A stretch of DNA of 64,000 bases from Alteromonadaceae bacterium 2753L.S.0a.02 (GTDB taxonomy: Bacteria > Pseudomonadota > Gammaproteobacteria > Pseudomonadales > Cellvibrionaceae). The stretch lies in contig VISH01000002.1 in assembly GCA_007827375.1 (NCBI GenBank), forward strand, positions 186,001-250,000, given 5' to 3'. Numbering within the stretch: the first letter of the stretch is position 1; every line of letters begins with the position of its first letter. The notes under the pieces are model-generated. The model saw only the letters and a program-made list of their open reading frames with translations, had not been told where the DNA came from and did not search any database. Of this stretch, positions 18,681-27,412 are shown piece after piece. Both the position numbers and the translations under genes were made by a program.

Positions 18681-20843
18681 CTAGTTTTCCAAAGCATTAG
18701 TATCTTCGAAGCTATATTCTACGGTCGTCGGGTTGCCATTACCCGGATTAACACTGCCTTCTCCCGGTATGAGGGTAATGTTGTAGACGTTCAGTTGTGT
18801 TGAATTTATGGAAAGATCCTCGAAAAACATCACCTGGACGCCGACACCTGCAATAGCGCTCAGATCAAACCCTTCATCGGCGTAACTGAATGTCGAGTCA
18901 TTGATTTCTAGGAGGGACCAATCAAGGCTGGTAGCGCTTTCGAATGACTGTATATTAGTGCCACCCGGTGTTGCATAGCGACCTTGGGAATCAAGTAAAA
19001 ACGTTTGCAACACAATTGCCTTTCCCGCAAGATTTTCAGGTATCTCCAGTGTCGCATTGAGCGTACCATCACTAAGGTTGACTATCTCGTTGAGATAATT
19101 GATGTACATACGATTGTCGCCATTTACACCCACCAGAGAATTAAATCGAATATCCCCCGTGTCGCTTACCGACCAGTCGATAATGGGAGAACCTGCGACT
19201 GTGTAGTCTGTCCAGGCGTCGGCACTTACAACAATTTCGTCCTCGTTGCCGCCGGGAGCTGGATTGCCTGGACCGTTGCCGGGAAGAATTTGTGCATTTT
19301 TAACCACGAACTCCCCGGGTGAACTTGTACTGCCATTGGCTACCAGAAGAAAATCCAGATAAATAACATCTGCTGGGTTGAAATCGCGGTTGCTCATATC
19401 CCATCGAGTTTCATCGAAAGTTGCAATATTAATGGTATTCCAAGAGTCACCGTTAAAACTGGATAGCGATATTGGGTTTAGAAAAACAGCATTCCAGTTG
19501 GAATCAAAGGCATAAATACCGAAGAGACCATCAGTATCGACTGCAGATTGCGGTACGAAAATATCAAGTGCGATCGAGCCACCATCCAGGTTTACAGTGG
19601 GATCAAAATAGTGACCGAAGGCCACAGCAGCATCGTCAGATTGCCAGTTAGGGGAGATAGTGAAAGCGATTTCGTCGAAGGCGTATTGAGGGTCACTCAC
19701 GCCGCTTGCGTTATTGACATTCCATGCGCTGGGTTCCAGAGTGATCGCATCTCCGCCGTTATCAACCGGCAGATCACCTGCTACCCAGGCAATATTATCT
19801 ACTTGGTAATGCGCGTTGGCTTGCAGGTTCCAATCGGGGAAGACCTGAAAACCAATTTCGAGATTCGATAAATCGAAGCCGGATTGTGCAAGCACCGATG
19901 CGGGAATTGAAAAATGTTGCCACTCGTTGAGGTTGTTGAAATTTAATGTGAACCAGGCACTTTCACACGGGTATATACATTCAAGCTTCAGGAAAAATGC
20001 ACCGGAACTGTCACCCCAATCCAACACGCGCATGTCGAAATCCAGGCTGCCGGTGGCGTAGCTGCTAAAATCGGCGGTTGCTCCAATGCCTCCTGCTGTA
20101 TAAATGCGCGCGAATCCATTTACATCTGTACGGTCCGCGTAATGAATATCGATAACCTCGTTGTAACCGGCTTCTTCGGTGTTAAGAATTTGCCATTGCA
20201 CGAGGTTGTCATTGTGGCCGTTTTGATAGTGATAATTTTCATTACTGCCATTGTTCAGCATTTCCCATGCGCTGACCCCATTCCAAGCTGGCGCCACGCA
20301 ATTACTGAAAATACTTCCCTCGGTAATGTCACTACAGGTGGTAACCTCGACGGTTACCTGTTGAGTGACAGTCGCTTCGCCGTCGCTTACGGCAACTTCG
20401 AACAGCAACTGCTCGCCGGCACTGCCCTTGGCAAGGTAAAAGCTTGGCGCTGCGACGTTTAATTCCGTGGCGGCTATGGCTGGCGTGCCAGAGATTTGTG
20501 ACCAACTGAAGGTGAGTGCATCGTTGTCTGGGTCGCTACTGCTCGCAGCATCAAGCGTTATATAGCTGTGTTCTTGCGCTGGTGATACGGCTTGCACGAG
20601 CGGTGTGGGCGGCTCATTGCCAAATAATTCCTCACAAAAGTTTTCTTTCCATTCTCGAAATCTTTTAAATACCCATAAAGAAGCACCGGGTCGTTCGCAC
20701 CAGGCTAGTAATTTCTGCTCGCGCTTGCTGAGTTGATCTGAGTCGCACTGCTCGTTAGCGTGCGTGTTTTGGCTAATCAATGCCGACGATAGTAGCAGAG
20801 GAGCCATTAGGCTACTTATAAGCCCAAATTTAAAACCATGCAT
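18681..20843 (-). CDS. Secreted multi-module beta-sandwich (carbohydrate-binding-like) protein, truncated by TAG
   Basis: 720 residues as read. Signal peptide (about 1-29, ending THAN), a short Cys-containing segment, a PKD/cadherin-like domain (about 80-166; DAASSSDPDNDALTFSWSQ), then three repeated beta-sandwich modules of about 150-180 residues. Two of them open with a Trp-containing strand (PSAWNV, ADAWTDY), and the first ends in a DNIAWVAG strand. This fold and repetition suggest carbohydrate-binding modules; no catalytic domain is seen. AAGGA lies 8 bases before the ATG. The C-terminus ends in the first strand of a fourth module at a TAG, and the frame stays open beyond it for 316 residues. 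Confidence 0.78.
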   Translation of the reverse strand: MHGFKFGLISSLMAPLLLSSALISQNTHANEQCDSDQLSKREQKLLAWCERPGASLWVFKRFREWKENFCEELFGNEPPTPLVQAVSPAQEHSYITLDAASSSDPDNDALTFSWSQISGTPAIAATELNVAAPSFYLAKGSAGEQLLFEVAVSDGEATVTQQVTVEVTTCSDITEGSIFSNCVAPAWNGVSAWEMLNNGSNENYHYQNGHNDNLVQWQILNTEEAGYNEVIDIHYADRTDVNGFARIYTAGGIGATADFSSYATGSLDFDMRVLDWGDSSGAFFLKLECIYPCESAWFTLNFNNLNEWQHFSIPASVLAQSGFDLSNLEIGFQVFPDWNLQANAHYQVDNIAWVAGDLPVDNGGDAITLEPSAWNVNNASGVSDPQYAFDEIAFTISPNWQSDDAAVAFGHYFDPTVNLDGGSIALDIFVPQSAVDTDGLFGIYAFDSNWNAVFLNPISLSSFNGDSWNTINIATFDETRWDMSNRDFNPADVIYLDFLLVANGSTSSPGEFVVKNAQILPGNGPGNPAPGGNEDEIVVSADAWTDYTVAGSPIIDWSVSDTGDIRFNSLVGVNGDNRMYINYLNEIVNLSDGTLNATLEIPENLAGKAIVLQTFLLDSQGRYATPGGTNIQSFESATSLDWSLLEINDSTFSYADEGFDLSAIAGVGVQVMFFEDLSINSTQLNVYNITLIPGEGSVNPGNGNPTTVEYSFEDTNALEN

Positions 20844-21001
20844 AGAGTTTTCCTTGAATTAATGTAATAAGAATGAGTGAACTTCCTGTAATGTTTGTTT
20901 GGTATTTGTGATGTTTTCCGCGCTGGTGAATTTTATGTGTGTCACCGCTAAGCGGCAATCAGCCGAAAAAACGAACAGTTTCGGATGGGACCGCATACTT
21001 T

Positions 21002-21019
21002 TAGGTGAATTTACACCTA
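21002..21019. promoter_or_regulatory. Palindrome in the 20844-21159 gap
   Basis: TAGGTG and CACCTA arms flank 6 bases. It lies about 160 bases upstream of the surface-protein ATG (minus strand) and could be an operator. No other signal is recognised in the 316-base gap apart from the short tandem repeat at 21105. Confidence 0.3.
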
Positions 21020-21104
21020 GCCTGAAACCCGCGCCCAGCGCTTAATGAATAAGACGCGTGACAACAGAATGACCTCCAAATTGGATTAGGCGCTTGGGAG
21101 ATAG

Positions 21105-21127
21105 GGAGAAAAGGAGAAAAGGAGAAA
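21105..21127. repeat. Short tandem repeat GGAGAAAA, about 2.9 copies
   Basis: Three near-consecutive 8-bp units lie 33 bases past the stop of the diguanylate cyclase gene. Each unit resembles a Shine-Dalgarno on the plus strand but no gene follows there. Confidence 0.6.
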
Positions 21128-21159
21128 TCATAACTAAATGCAGGGCATGAATATCAAGC

Positions 21160-22866
21160 CTACAAAAGCTCAGCTTTGTTGCGCCCGGCATTTTTTGCGC
21201 GATAAAGCGCTTGGTCTACGACGTTGAGGAGTTCTTCAACGTTGGTTTTGTTGCCCAGCAGGGTAACGCCCACCGAACAAGTGAAGCTAATTTCATGACC
21301 CTGGTAGTGCAACGGAATGGTAGCGCAGGCATTACGTATGTTTTCGGCAATTTCCATGGCCGAATTTTCGATGCAGTTGGGCAATGCAATGGCGAACTCC
21401 TCACCGCCAATTCGACCGATAATGTCACTGGCTCGAACCACATTGCGACAGTGATCTGACATATGGCGAATTGCTGCATCGCCAGCGGGATGTCCGTAGG
21501 TATCGTTAATCGATTTAAAGTCATCAATATCGAGTTCGAGCAATGCCAGTTGTGTTTTCTCGCGTTTTGCGCGCTTTAATTCTTCTTCGAGCCTTTGAAT
21601 AAAATATCCGCGCGTAAACAATTGTGTGAGGTGATCTGTGGTAGCAATTGTGTAAAGTTGTTTGGTGGCATCTTCCAGGGAGCGATTGACGCGTGAAAGT
21701 GTCGCGAGACTAGCAACACGGCGCTGATGAAAATCCACCATACGCTCCGTCAGTAAAATGATAAGTAAGCCCAGTACTATAATAGCGCTGGCCAGATACC
21801 AGGCGTGGTTGTGTTTTGCCAATACTTCGGCCACCGGGAAGGCATGCCAAAGTTGAAATTCTGTTGCGCCCACCTCAGAAAAGGCAAGCACTACCGGTTC
21901 GTTTTTTAACAACCAAACGGGCCATTGCTGTGGGAAGTCTGTTTGCCGGCTTAAGGGTAGTGTGGCGAGGTTTTTCTGGGCGTACACTGTTTTTAAAATG
22001 AGTTCATTCGGCGCTTCGCGGTGGGCATTTTCTAAATAGTTGAACAGTAAGGCGTCTTCGTTGCTGCTCACTACCACGCCTCGTCTGTCGATGACCCAGC
22101 TCACCGTGGGCAGGCTGCGCAAATCGCTCGTCAGTTTTAAGGCGTCTAGCCGGGTGACCACAGTACCGCCAAATTCACCGTTAATGCGGGTGCGGGTGGC
22201 AAAGAAAAATGAGGGAATAGGCACCCTTTTTCCGACGGCGAATTGGCGGCCTTGGCCGGAGTCTTTTGCTGATTGAAAATAAAAGCGTGACGAGTAATTG
22301 GATGCGAGGCAATTTAGATCTTGCGTTGCTAAATTAAAATCGCTGGAAGCAATGCAGTATCCATTGGCGTCGAGGGTAAATACTGCCAACAGTTCCGCAT
22401 CTTGGCATATGCGTGCGTAATTTGAGTTCATTTTTTGTGTGAGTGGGTAATTCTTGAGAAACTCAAACCGTTCCGCAAAGGTCATTTTTTTTAAGACCGC
22501 AGCGCGCTCATTCATCTCGCGAGTAAGTTGTAATGTATCGGTATCCTGTGCGAGAGTGAGAGATAACTGTTGCGCGGTTTTCAAACCCTTCTCAACAATT
22601 TGCGATATGAAGCGCGCTTCAGATTGCGCCTTACTGAGTAGTCTTTCGAGATCACTGGCGATGGCGGCGGTTATGAGTTTTTGGCTGGCGACTAAGCCAA
22701 GTAACAACCAAATTATCGCTAATAGAAGTGCGCCACCCTGCAAACGTCGAAAACGGGGTAGTGCCGGAGTATCACCCTGGCTCTTGAGCGATTCCGGGAT
22801 AACGTGGGGAGCGACAGTTTCCGGCCTGCTGTTTGGTGTGTCGCCTGTTGCGGGAGTGTTGTTCAT
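21160..22866 (-). CDS. Membrane diguanylate cyclase with periplasmic sensor domain
   Basis: Makes cyclic di-GMP. Two transmembrane segments (about residues 43-65 and 345-365) bracket a periplasmic sensor region of about 270 residues, probably a Cache-like domain. A C-terminal GGDEF domain (about 410-568) has the active GGEEF signature in GRIGGEEFAIALP and an RxxD inhibitory site (RASD) five residues before it, so it should be active and product-inhibited. The start is uncertain: ATG 22866 and ATG 22881 are both in frame; a TTG at 22941 has no ribosome-binding site. Confidence 0.92.
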   Translation of the reverse strand: MNNTPATGDTPNSRPETVAPHVIPESLKSQGDTPALPRFRRLQGGALLLAIIWLLLGLVASQKLITAAIASDLERLLSKAQSEARFISQIVEKGLKTAQQLSLTLAQDTDTLQLTREMNERAAVLKKMTFAERFEFLKNYPLTQKMNSNYARICQDAELLAVFTLDANGYCIASSDFNLATQDLNCLASNYSSRFYFQSAKDSGQGRQFAVGKRVPIPSFFFATRTRINGEFGGTVVTRLDALKLTSDLRSLPTVSWVIDRRGVVVSSNEDALLFNYLENAHREAPNELILKTVYAQKNLATLPLSRQTDFPQQWPVWLLKNEPVVLAFSEVGATEFQLWHAFPVAEVLAKHNHAWYLASAIIVLGLLIILLTERMVDFHQRRVASLATLSRVNRSLEDATKQLYTIATTDHLTQLFTRGYFIQRLEEELKRAKREKTQLALLELDIDDFKSINDTYGHPAGDAAIRHMSDHCRNVVRASDIIGRIGGEEFAIALPNCIENSAMEIAENIRNACATIPLHYQGHEISFTCSVGVTLLGNKTNVEELLNVVDQALYRAKNAGRNKAELL

Positions 22867-23208
22867 GGGTTTCCGTACCATGGAAATTGCGATGCGGCTA
22901 AAAGCGCTCCTTCTAGGGGTACTGGTGTATCGGGGCAGCAATGCCCGCTGCTTATTACATTAAAGCCCATCTTTAGCGGGGAACAACAATCACTTGGGGC
23001 AGGCTCACTGGAAACGAGCAAGTGTAACTGTTTTTAATTCCTATCTCTAATGACAATCCCTGGTTATGAAAAACTGACATATAGTTCAACCCATAAATAG
23101 GGTAGGCTGATGGCAATTGAAAGGCCTGTGGGGCACTGCTTTACTCTGGAGTATCGCGTTGTTTTTGGCGTCACTTGCGTAACCGACGTGCGCACGATGG
23201 GAGAAATT

Positions 23209-23709
23209 ATGCGTTTTTTGGTGTGGCTGATTGTTTTGACGGCAATGCCGACGGTTGCGACCGCTGGCGTAGTGAAATGGACGGACGAGCATGGCAAAGT
23301 CCATTATGGCGATCGCGTCCCTGAAAAGTACAAAGAAAAGGCAGAACAGGTGGAGGTGGATACCACCAATGTGATCAGTAATGAAAATAAAGGTGCTTCG
23401 CGTGTTCGTTCAAAAAAGCCTTCATTCCCTGAAACAAAACAACAATCGCAACCTTCTGAGATGAGCCAGGAGGAAGCCTTAGAGGCAATGTGTGCCGAAG
23501 CCGCGAAACGTTATACCGAACTCACAACTGTGCGCCATACCAAAGACCAATATGATTCCCGAAGTAAAACGATAGAATCTACCGTATTGGTGGGCAAAGA
23601 CGGCGAATCATACACGCGTCGCGAGCAAAATCGGATTGCAGAAGATTTCCGTAAAGATATGAACAGCAAAGGCTGTAACATAGCTCCAACCAAAAATATG
23701 AAACTCTAG
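23209..23709 (+). CDS. Exported DUF4124-type protein
   Basis: A 166-residue protein starting MRFLVWLIVLTAMPTVATAG, a clean signal peptide. The segment directly after it, VVKWTDEHGKVHYGDRVPE, is the DUF4124 signature found at the N-terminus of many small gammaproteobacterial envelope proteins. The rest is charged and Gln/Ser rich. I chose the ATG at 23209 after GGGAGA; the frame stays open upstream for 33 codons but those look noncoding. Function unknown. The 209-base gap that follows holds nothing I can support. Confidence 0.75.
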   Translation: MRFLVWLIVLTAMPTVATAGVVKWTDEHGKVHYGDRVPEKYKEKAEQVEVDTTNVISNENKGASRVRSKKPSFPETKQQSQPSEMSQEEALEAMCAEAAKRYTELTTVRHTKDQYDSRSKTIESTVLVGKDGESYTRREQNRIAEDFRKDMNSKGCNIAPTKNMKL

Positions 23710-23918
23710 AGTTCATAGATCCAGACTGCTTGAAATAATGGGCAACTCTCTGGAGCAGCACTACAACAATAACTTAAAGCGTGCGTTTGATATCGTGGTT
23801 TGCCGGTGTTACACGCCGATGGGTGCTACAGCCTGCCAAAATTATCCCAAGTGCTTGTCGGTAGCCTGAGCGGCCTACAAAATCCCCCTACATTTTCACA
23901 GAATAATAAGGAACGACC

Positions 23919-25175
23919 ATGTGGAAAGCTCTATGCGGTATTTTAATCTCTGCGTCCCTGTTGGCAGCTTGCAGTCGCCCGCCGGAAGAATCTCAAACAG
24001 AAACTTCAGCACCTGCTGCCACTGCCGAGCCTGTGCGACCCAAGGTCGCTATTCCGCTGTGCGATTTTCCCTTGGTGGCGCCCGCAGCGACGGCATCAAT
24101 TGCGGCATTCGCTGATTACGCGTGGCGTGAGTTCTTAGCGCTCAACTGGCCGGTAAAGGATGGCGAACGCGGTACTCCAGATTGCAACAAAGCGCTGGGC
24201 AGTGACTCAGAAACTGTGTGGCAGAGCTTCAAAACCACCGATGAATTATTTCTAAAAAATGCTGCAGACCCCGGACCTTGGAATTCTCCTGAGATGCCGA
24301 AAGTACTGCACTATACCTCCAAGGCGAATGCTAGCCTGCCGCTGGAGGAAAGCATTGCGCAGGCCGTGGGCGGTTGGTTAATCGATCAAAACAAAAATCC
24401 GACTTACTACGCTATTTCAGTCAACGAAACATCGTATAACTATGTTGTTTCCAATCAGTATTACAACGCCGAGCTTGTCAGCAAGGCTTCAAATGTAAGT
24501 TTCCCCTCAGGAGCACTGGAAATCAAAGCTGCCTGGAAAATTTTACAGGGTGGCGATGACCCCAAACGTTTTTTCAAACAGCGCGCACTGGTCGAAAATT
24601 TTGATAGTGACGGTAAGCCCACCGGAACCACGACAGAGCAGTTGGTTGGTCTGGTTGGGATGCATATCGTGTACAAAGCCGAGGGCTACCCGCAGTGGTT
24701 GTGGGCTACCTTTGAACAGGTCGATAACATTGTCGGACCGCACGGTACCGGTTCCTACTACAACCCCAAGTGCAGTGGCGAATACTGTGAACCCAATATT
24801 TCCCCGAAGAAAAGTGGTCAGCCCTTTGATTCACCCAATCAGGTCAATCGTGTAACGCCGATCACCGAGCAGGTGAGCAATCAAAACTCCCATTGGCAAT
24901 CCATTGTTGCCGACACGCCATTTCGTTATTACCAGTTGATTGTGCCGCAATGGCCTAGCGACCCGAATAACCCTGGCAACCCTCAAGGTACACCGACGCC
25001 CGGTGTTGCTGCTAACGTCACCATGGAATCCTACATTCAACCTACCAGCAGCTGCATGGATTGCCACTCTACCGCGCGTGTACCGGGCGACAGTGTGAAA
25101 TCCAATTACAGCTTTATTTTCCTATTCGCCCAGTCTCCCGGGGATTCAGTCGCAAGTTATGGAGGTGTGAAATGA
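23919..25175 (+). CDS. Monoheme cytochrome c-like lipoprotein
   Basis: 418 residues. Lipobox LAAC with Cys 18, a Pro/Ala/Thr-rich linker, then a globular region of about 350 residues. A single c-type heme motif CMDCH sits near the C-terminus (about residue 378, in SSCMDCHSTA). The bulk of the protein has no domain I recognise. The next gene overlaps it by an ATGA junction with a GGAGGTG ribosome site inside this gene, so the two are translationally coupled and their products probably act together, with this protein passing electrons at the outer membrane or periplasm. Function inferred only from the heme motif. Confidence 0.72.
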   Translation: MWKALCGILISASLLAACSRPPEESQTETSAPAATAEPVRPKVAIPLCDFPLVAPAATASIAAFADYAWREFLALNWPVKDGERGTPDCNKALGSDSETVWQSFKTTDELFLKNAADPGPWNSPEMPKVLHYTSKANASLPLEESIAQAVGGWLIDQNKNPTYYAISVNETSYNYVVSNQYYNAELVSKASNVSFPSGALEIKAAWKILQGGDDPKRFFKQRALVENFDSDGKPTGTTTEQLVGLVGMHIVYKAEGYPQWLWATFEQVDNIVGPHGTGSYYNPKCSGEYCEPNISPKKSGQPFDSPNQVNRVTPITEQVSNQNSHWQSIVADTPFRYYQLIVPQWPSDPNNPGNPQGTPTPGVAANVTMESYIQPTSSCMDCHSTARVPGDSVKSNYSFIFLFAQSPGDSVASYGGVK

Positions 25176-26905
25176 GTTACATCAACGGTCCGAGAATCAA
25201 CTTTTGGGGTGGCGGTAGCACCAATGTTGATACAGCAAATAACACCCAATATTCGCCGGAAATATTCGACCTCTCGGAGGCCATGGTAACCAGCCCCGAT
25301 AGTGATGAGCAGATTATTGAATTTCTGCGAGCGCCGGTGAGTAATTATTTCGCCAATGGTGGTTGGAATTATTACGGCGATCATCAGGTGCAGTTGACGG
25401 ACAACATTGTTTCATCGGCAGGGCATCCGGGTGCCATGCAAACCACGGGTGCGTTGGTCGGTATGGGGGTTTATCTGCTGGGAAGCGTCGATCCGCAAAG
25501 TGGCGATGGCCCCTACGGTGGCCCCGTGATGGTTGATCTTGATCCCACCAGCAGTGTTACAACACAAATCTATGCGGGCGGATTGCAAATCGGTAATCAG
25601 AACCCGGTGTTACTGGTACGCGGGAATGCGGTGAGTCATTCGCGTTTTCTGGGCTTGCGTTACGACAAAACCAAAACGCAACCGCCTTACGCCACGCCGG
25701 GTTCCGCTTGGGCAAGTGGCACCTTTCAATTGGCTTTTCGCAAAGAAGATATCGTCAGTTTTGACGATTCCATCGGCATTTTAAGTGATATTGTCAATGC
25801 TCCGGGTGCACAGGGGCTGGTAGTACGTTTTGAAATGTTTCAGTTTTATCCGGGGCGCGATAGTGCCTACATGCAGCAAAACTATGCCGAAAATCGCAAC
25901 GATATTAATCCTTCAATGGGGCGTATTATCGGCTCTATTGGCCCCTGGTTTAGCGATGAACCGGCCACTACGCCACCGGGGCGTTTGCTCAATAACAGTC
26001 ATCTTGGCGGTGCCCAGGGTTTGGCTTACCTGGACAGTAGTAACAATCGCCTAACTTTGGATTTGGTGTCGGCGCTCGAGGGTTCAGCGATGCGGCTGGA
26101 TGGCCAGGCCAATACCAGCCCGATCGAACCTAATGTCGATTACGGCGATTTTATTATCGGAACTGCAGGCGGTACCCTCGTACAAATTCCGTCACAGCCA
26201 GATGATTATTATCTGTTTGGTGGCTTGTATGATATTCCGCTTACGCAGGGGCAGGTGGCAACGCTGCAAGACAATGCGCTGGTTATTGGCAGCACCCAAA
26301 ACGCGTTGAATTTAGTCGAACAGCCCATTCGAATCTACAGCGATTTTCGCAACAATTACGTTAATTACTCGGGCACACCTTTGTCGGAAATATCCTTGGA
26401 AGTGCGAGAATTGGGGGGACCGTTGAAGCAGGCCATTAGCATCGATGTGACCTCGGGCGCTACTGGAGAGCTTCCGGACAACCACTTTGTGGAGTTTCCC
26501 TCGCAACTTACCGTAGCCGCAGGTGCGACGAGTACGCAATTTCAGTTGGGGCAGATTATTGGCCGCGATGGCTTTATGCAATTAATTTACTCCATCGCTG
26601 GTAACGACTTGTATTTCAACTCGCTACGAAAATATCCAGAGGGAAATATTCAGGCGATTGCCGATACGGACACCATCACCTGGGAACAGGTCTACGAAAA
26701 CTGTTTGCGTTTCTTCTACGTATTGTTCCCGGCGATGTCGAAACGTATACCACTAAACGATGAAGCGACCATCAAAGCCGTGGCTGGCGAATTGCTAAAA
26801 CGGCTCTCCGATGAATACCGCGATACCACGCTTTACATGCCGCTTACCCGAAGTCTATCTCCCGAAAAAGTAGCGCTGTTGCGTAAATATCTGCAACAGG
26901 GCTGA
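25172..26905 (+). CDS. Uncharacterised 577-residue protein coupled to the cytochrome
   Basis: Start ATG at 25172 (MSYINGPRINFWGGG), overlapping the previous stop by four bases and preceded by GGAGGTG. It has no signal peptide and no membrane segment. It is rich in Gly, Asn, Asp and aromatic residues over about 1-480, suggesting an all-beta fold, and ends in a more helical segment (about 505-577) with many charged residues. No catalytic motif or known family was recognised. Tight coupling to an exported heme lipoprotein is puzzling for a protein with no evident export signal; it may be a partner oxidoreductase or be exported by another route. Confidence 0.6.
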   Translation: MSYINGPRINFWGGGSTNVDTANNTQYSPEIFDLSEAMVTSPDSDEQIIEFLRAPVSNYFANGGWNYYGDHQVQLTDNIVSSAGHPGAMQTTGALVGMGVYLLGSVDPQSGDGPYGGPVMVDLDPTSSVTTQIYAGGLQIGNQNPVLLVRGNAVSHSRFLGLRYDKTKTQPPYATPGSAWASGTFQLAFRKEDIVSFDDSIGILSDIVNAPGAQGLVVRFEMFQFYPGRDSAYMQQNYAENRNDINPSMGRIIGSIGPWFSDEPATTPPGRLLNNSHLGGAQGLAYLDSSNNRLTLDLVSALEGSAMRLDGQANTSPIEPNVDYGDFIIGTAGGTLVQIPSQPDDYYLFGGLYDIPLTQGQVATLQDNALVIGSTQNALNLVEQPIRIYSDFRNNYVNYSGTPLSEISLEVRELGGPLKQAISIDVTSGATGELPDNHFVEFPSQLTVAAGATSTQFQLGQIIGRDGFMQLIYSIAGNDLYFNSLRKYPEGNIQAIADTDTITWEQVYENCLRFFYVLFPAMSKRIPLNDEATIKAVAGELLKRLSDEYRDTTLYMPLTRSLSPEKVALLRKYLQQG

Positions 26906-26914
26906 GCATCTACG

Positions 26915-26940
26915 TCTGGCGGCTAGTTACGGCCGCCAGA
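26915..26940 (+). terminator. Hairpin after the cytochrome pair
   Basis: TCTGGCGGC / GCCGCCAGA, a 9-bp stem with an 8-base loop, 9 bases past the stop. There is no T-run, so it may only stabilise the 3' end. Confidence 0.4.
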
Positions 26941-26980
26941 TAGCTTTCGTGCCAAAATTTCAACAAATATAAAATATTTC

Positions 26981-27025
26981 TTGAACTACGAATTATTTCG
27001 TATATATTTACGAAAGGTTTCGTAA
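26981..27025 (+). promoter_or_regulatory. blaI-type promoter with two operators
   Basis: -35 TTGAAC (26981-26986), 16-bp spacer, -10 TATATT (27003-27008). Operator 1 TACGAATTATTTCGTA (26987-27002) fills the spacer, and operator 2 TTACGAAAGGTTTCGTAA (27008-27025), a perfect 8+8 palindrome, begins at the -10. Both share TACGAA/TTCGTA half-sites. This is the arrangement expected for autorepression by the BlaI-like product encoded 12 bases downstream. Confidence 0.75.
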
Positions 27026-27037
27026 TTGGAGTGTGCC

Positions 27038-27412
27038 GTGAAAATACCAACCCCGTCTGAATTGGAAATTTTGGAAATTCTCTGGCGTCTCGGTGAGGGC
27101 AGCGCCCAAACTGTTAACGATGTGCTTAACGAAAAGAAGCCCGTGAGTTACACCGGTACGCTCAAACTTATGCAATTAATGTATCAAAAGGGTTTGTTAA
27201 CACGCCGTAAAGAAGGGCGAAGCCATACCTACATGCCCACAATTGAAGAATCTCAGGCGAAGTCTTCGCTTTTGGACAGATTTGTTGAAACCACCTTTGG
27301 AGGTTCAGCAGCGAATTTAGTCATGCAATTACTCGGTAATAAAAAAGTGAGTAAAAAGGAACTTCAAAATATTCGTGAATATCTCGATAACATGGAGAAT
27401 AAGAAAAAATGA
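27038..27412 (+). CDS. BlaI/MecI-family repressor
   Basis: A 124-residue winged-helix repressor. Visible family pattern: PTPSELEILEILWRLGEGSAQTV, then VSYTGTLKLMQLMYQKGLLTR (recognition helix region) and RRKEGRSHTYMP wing, followed by a dimerisation helix region. In BlaI/MecI systems this protein is cleaved when the partner BlaR1 is activated. I chose GTG at 27038 with GGAG at 27028-27031. The gene overlaps the next by ATGA, so repressor and M56 peptidase are coupled. No beta-lactamase gene is nearby, so its regulon is unknown. Confidence 0.93.
   Translation: MKIPTPSELEILEILWRLGEGSAQTVNDVLNEKKPVSYTGTLKLMQLMYQKGLLTRRKEGRSHTYMPTIEESQAKSSLLDRFVETTFGGSAANLVMQLLGNKKVSKKELQNIREYLDNMENKKK

Noticed and set aside
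23738..23869. 43-codon ORF with four cysteines between the DUF4124 gene and the cytochrome gene
   Set aside because: No ribosome site, no promoter and no terminator of its own; more likely chance.
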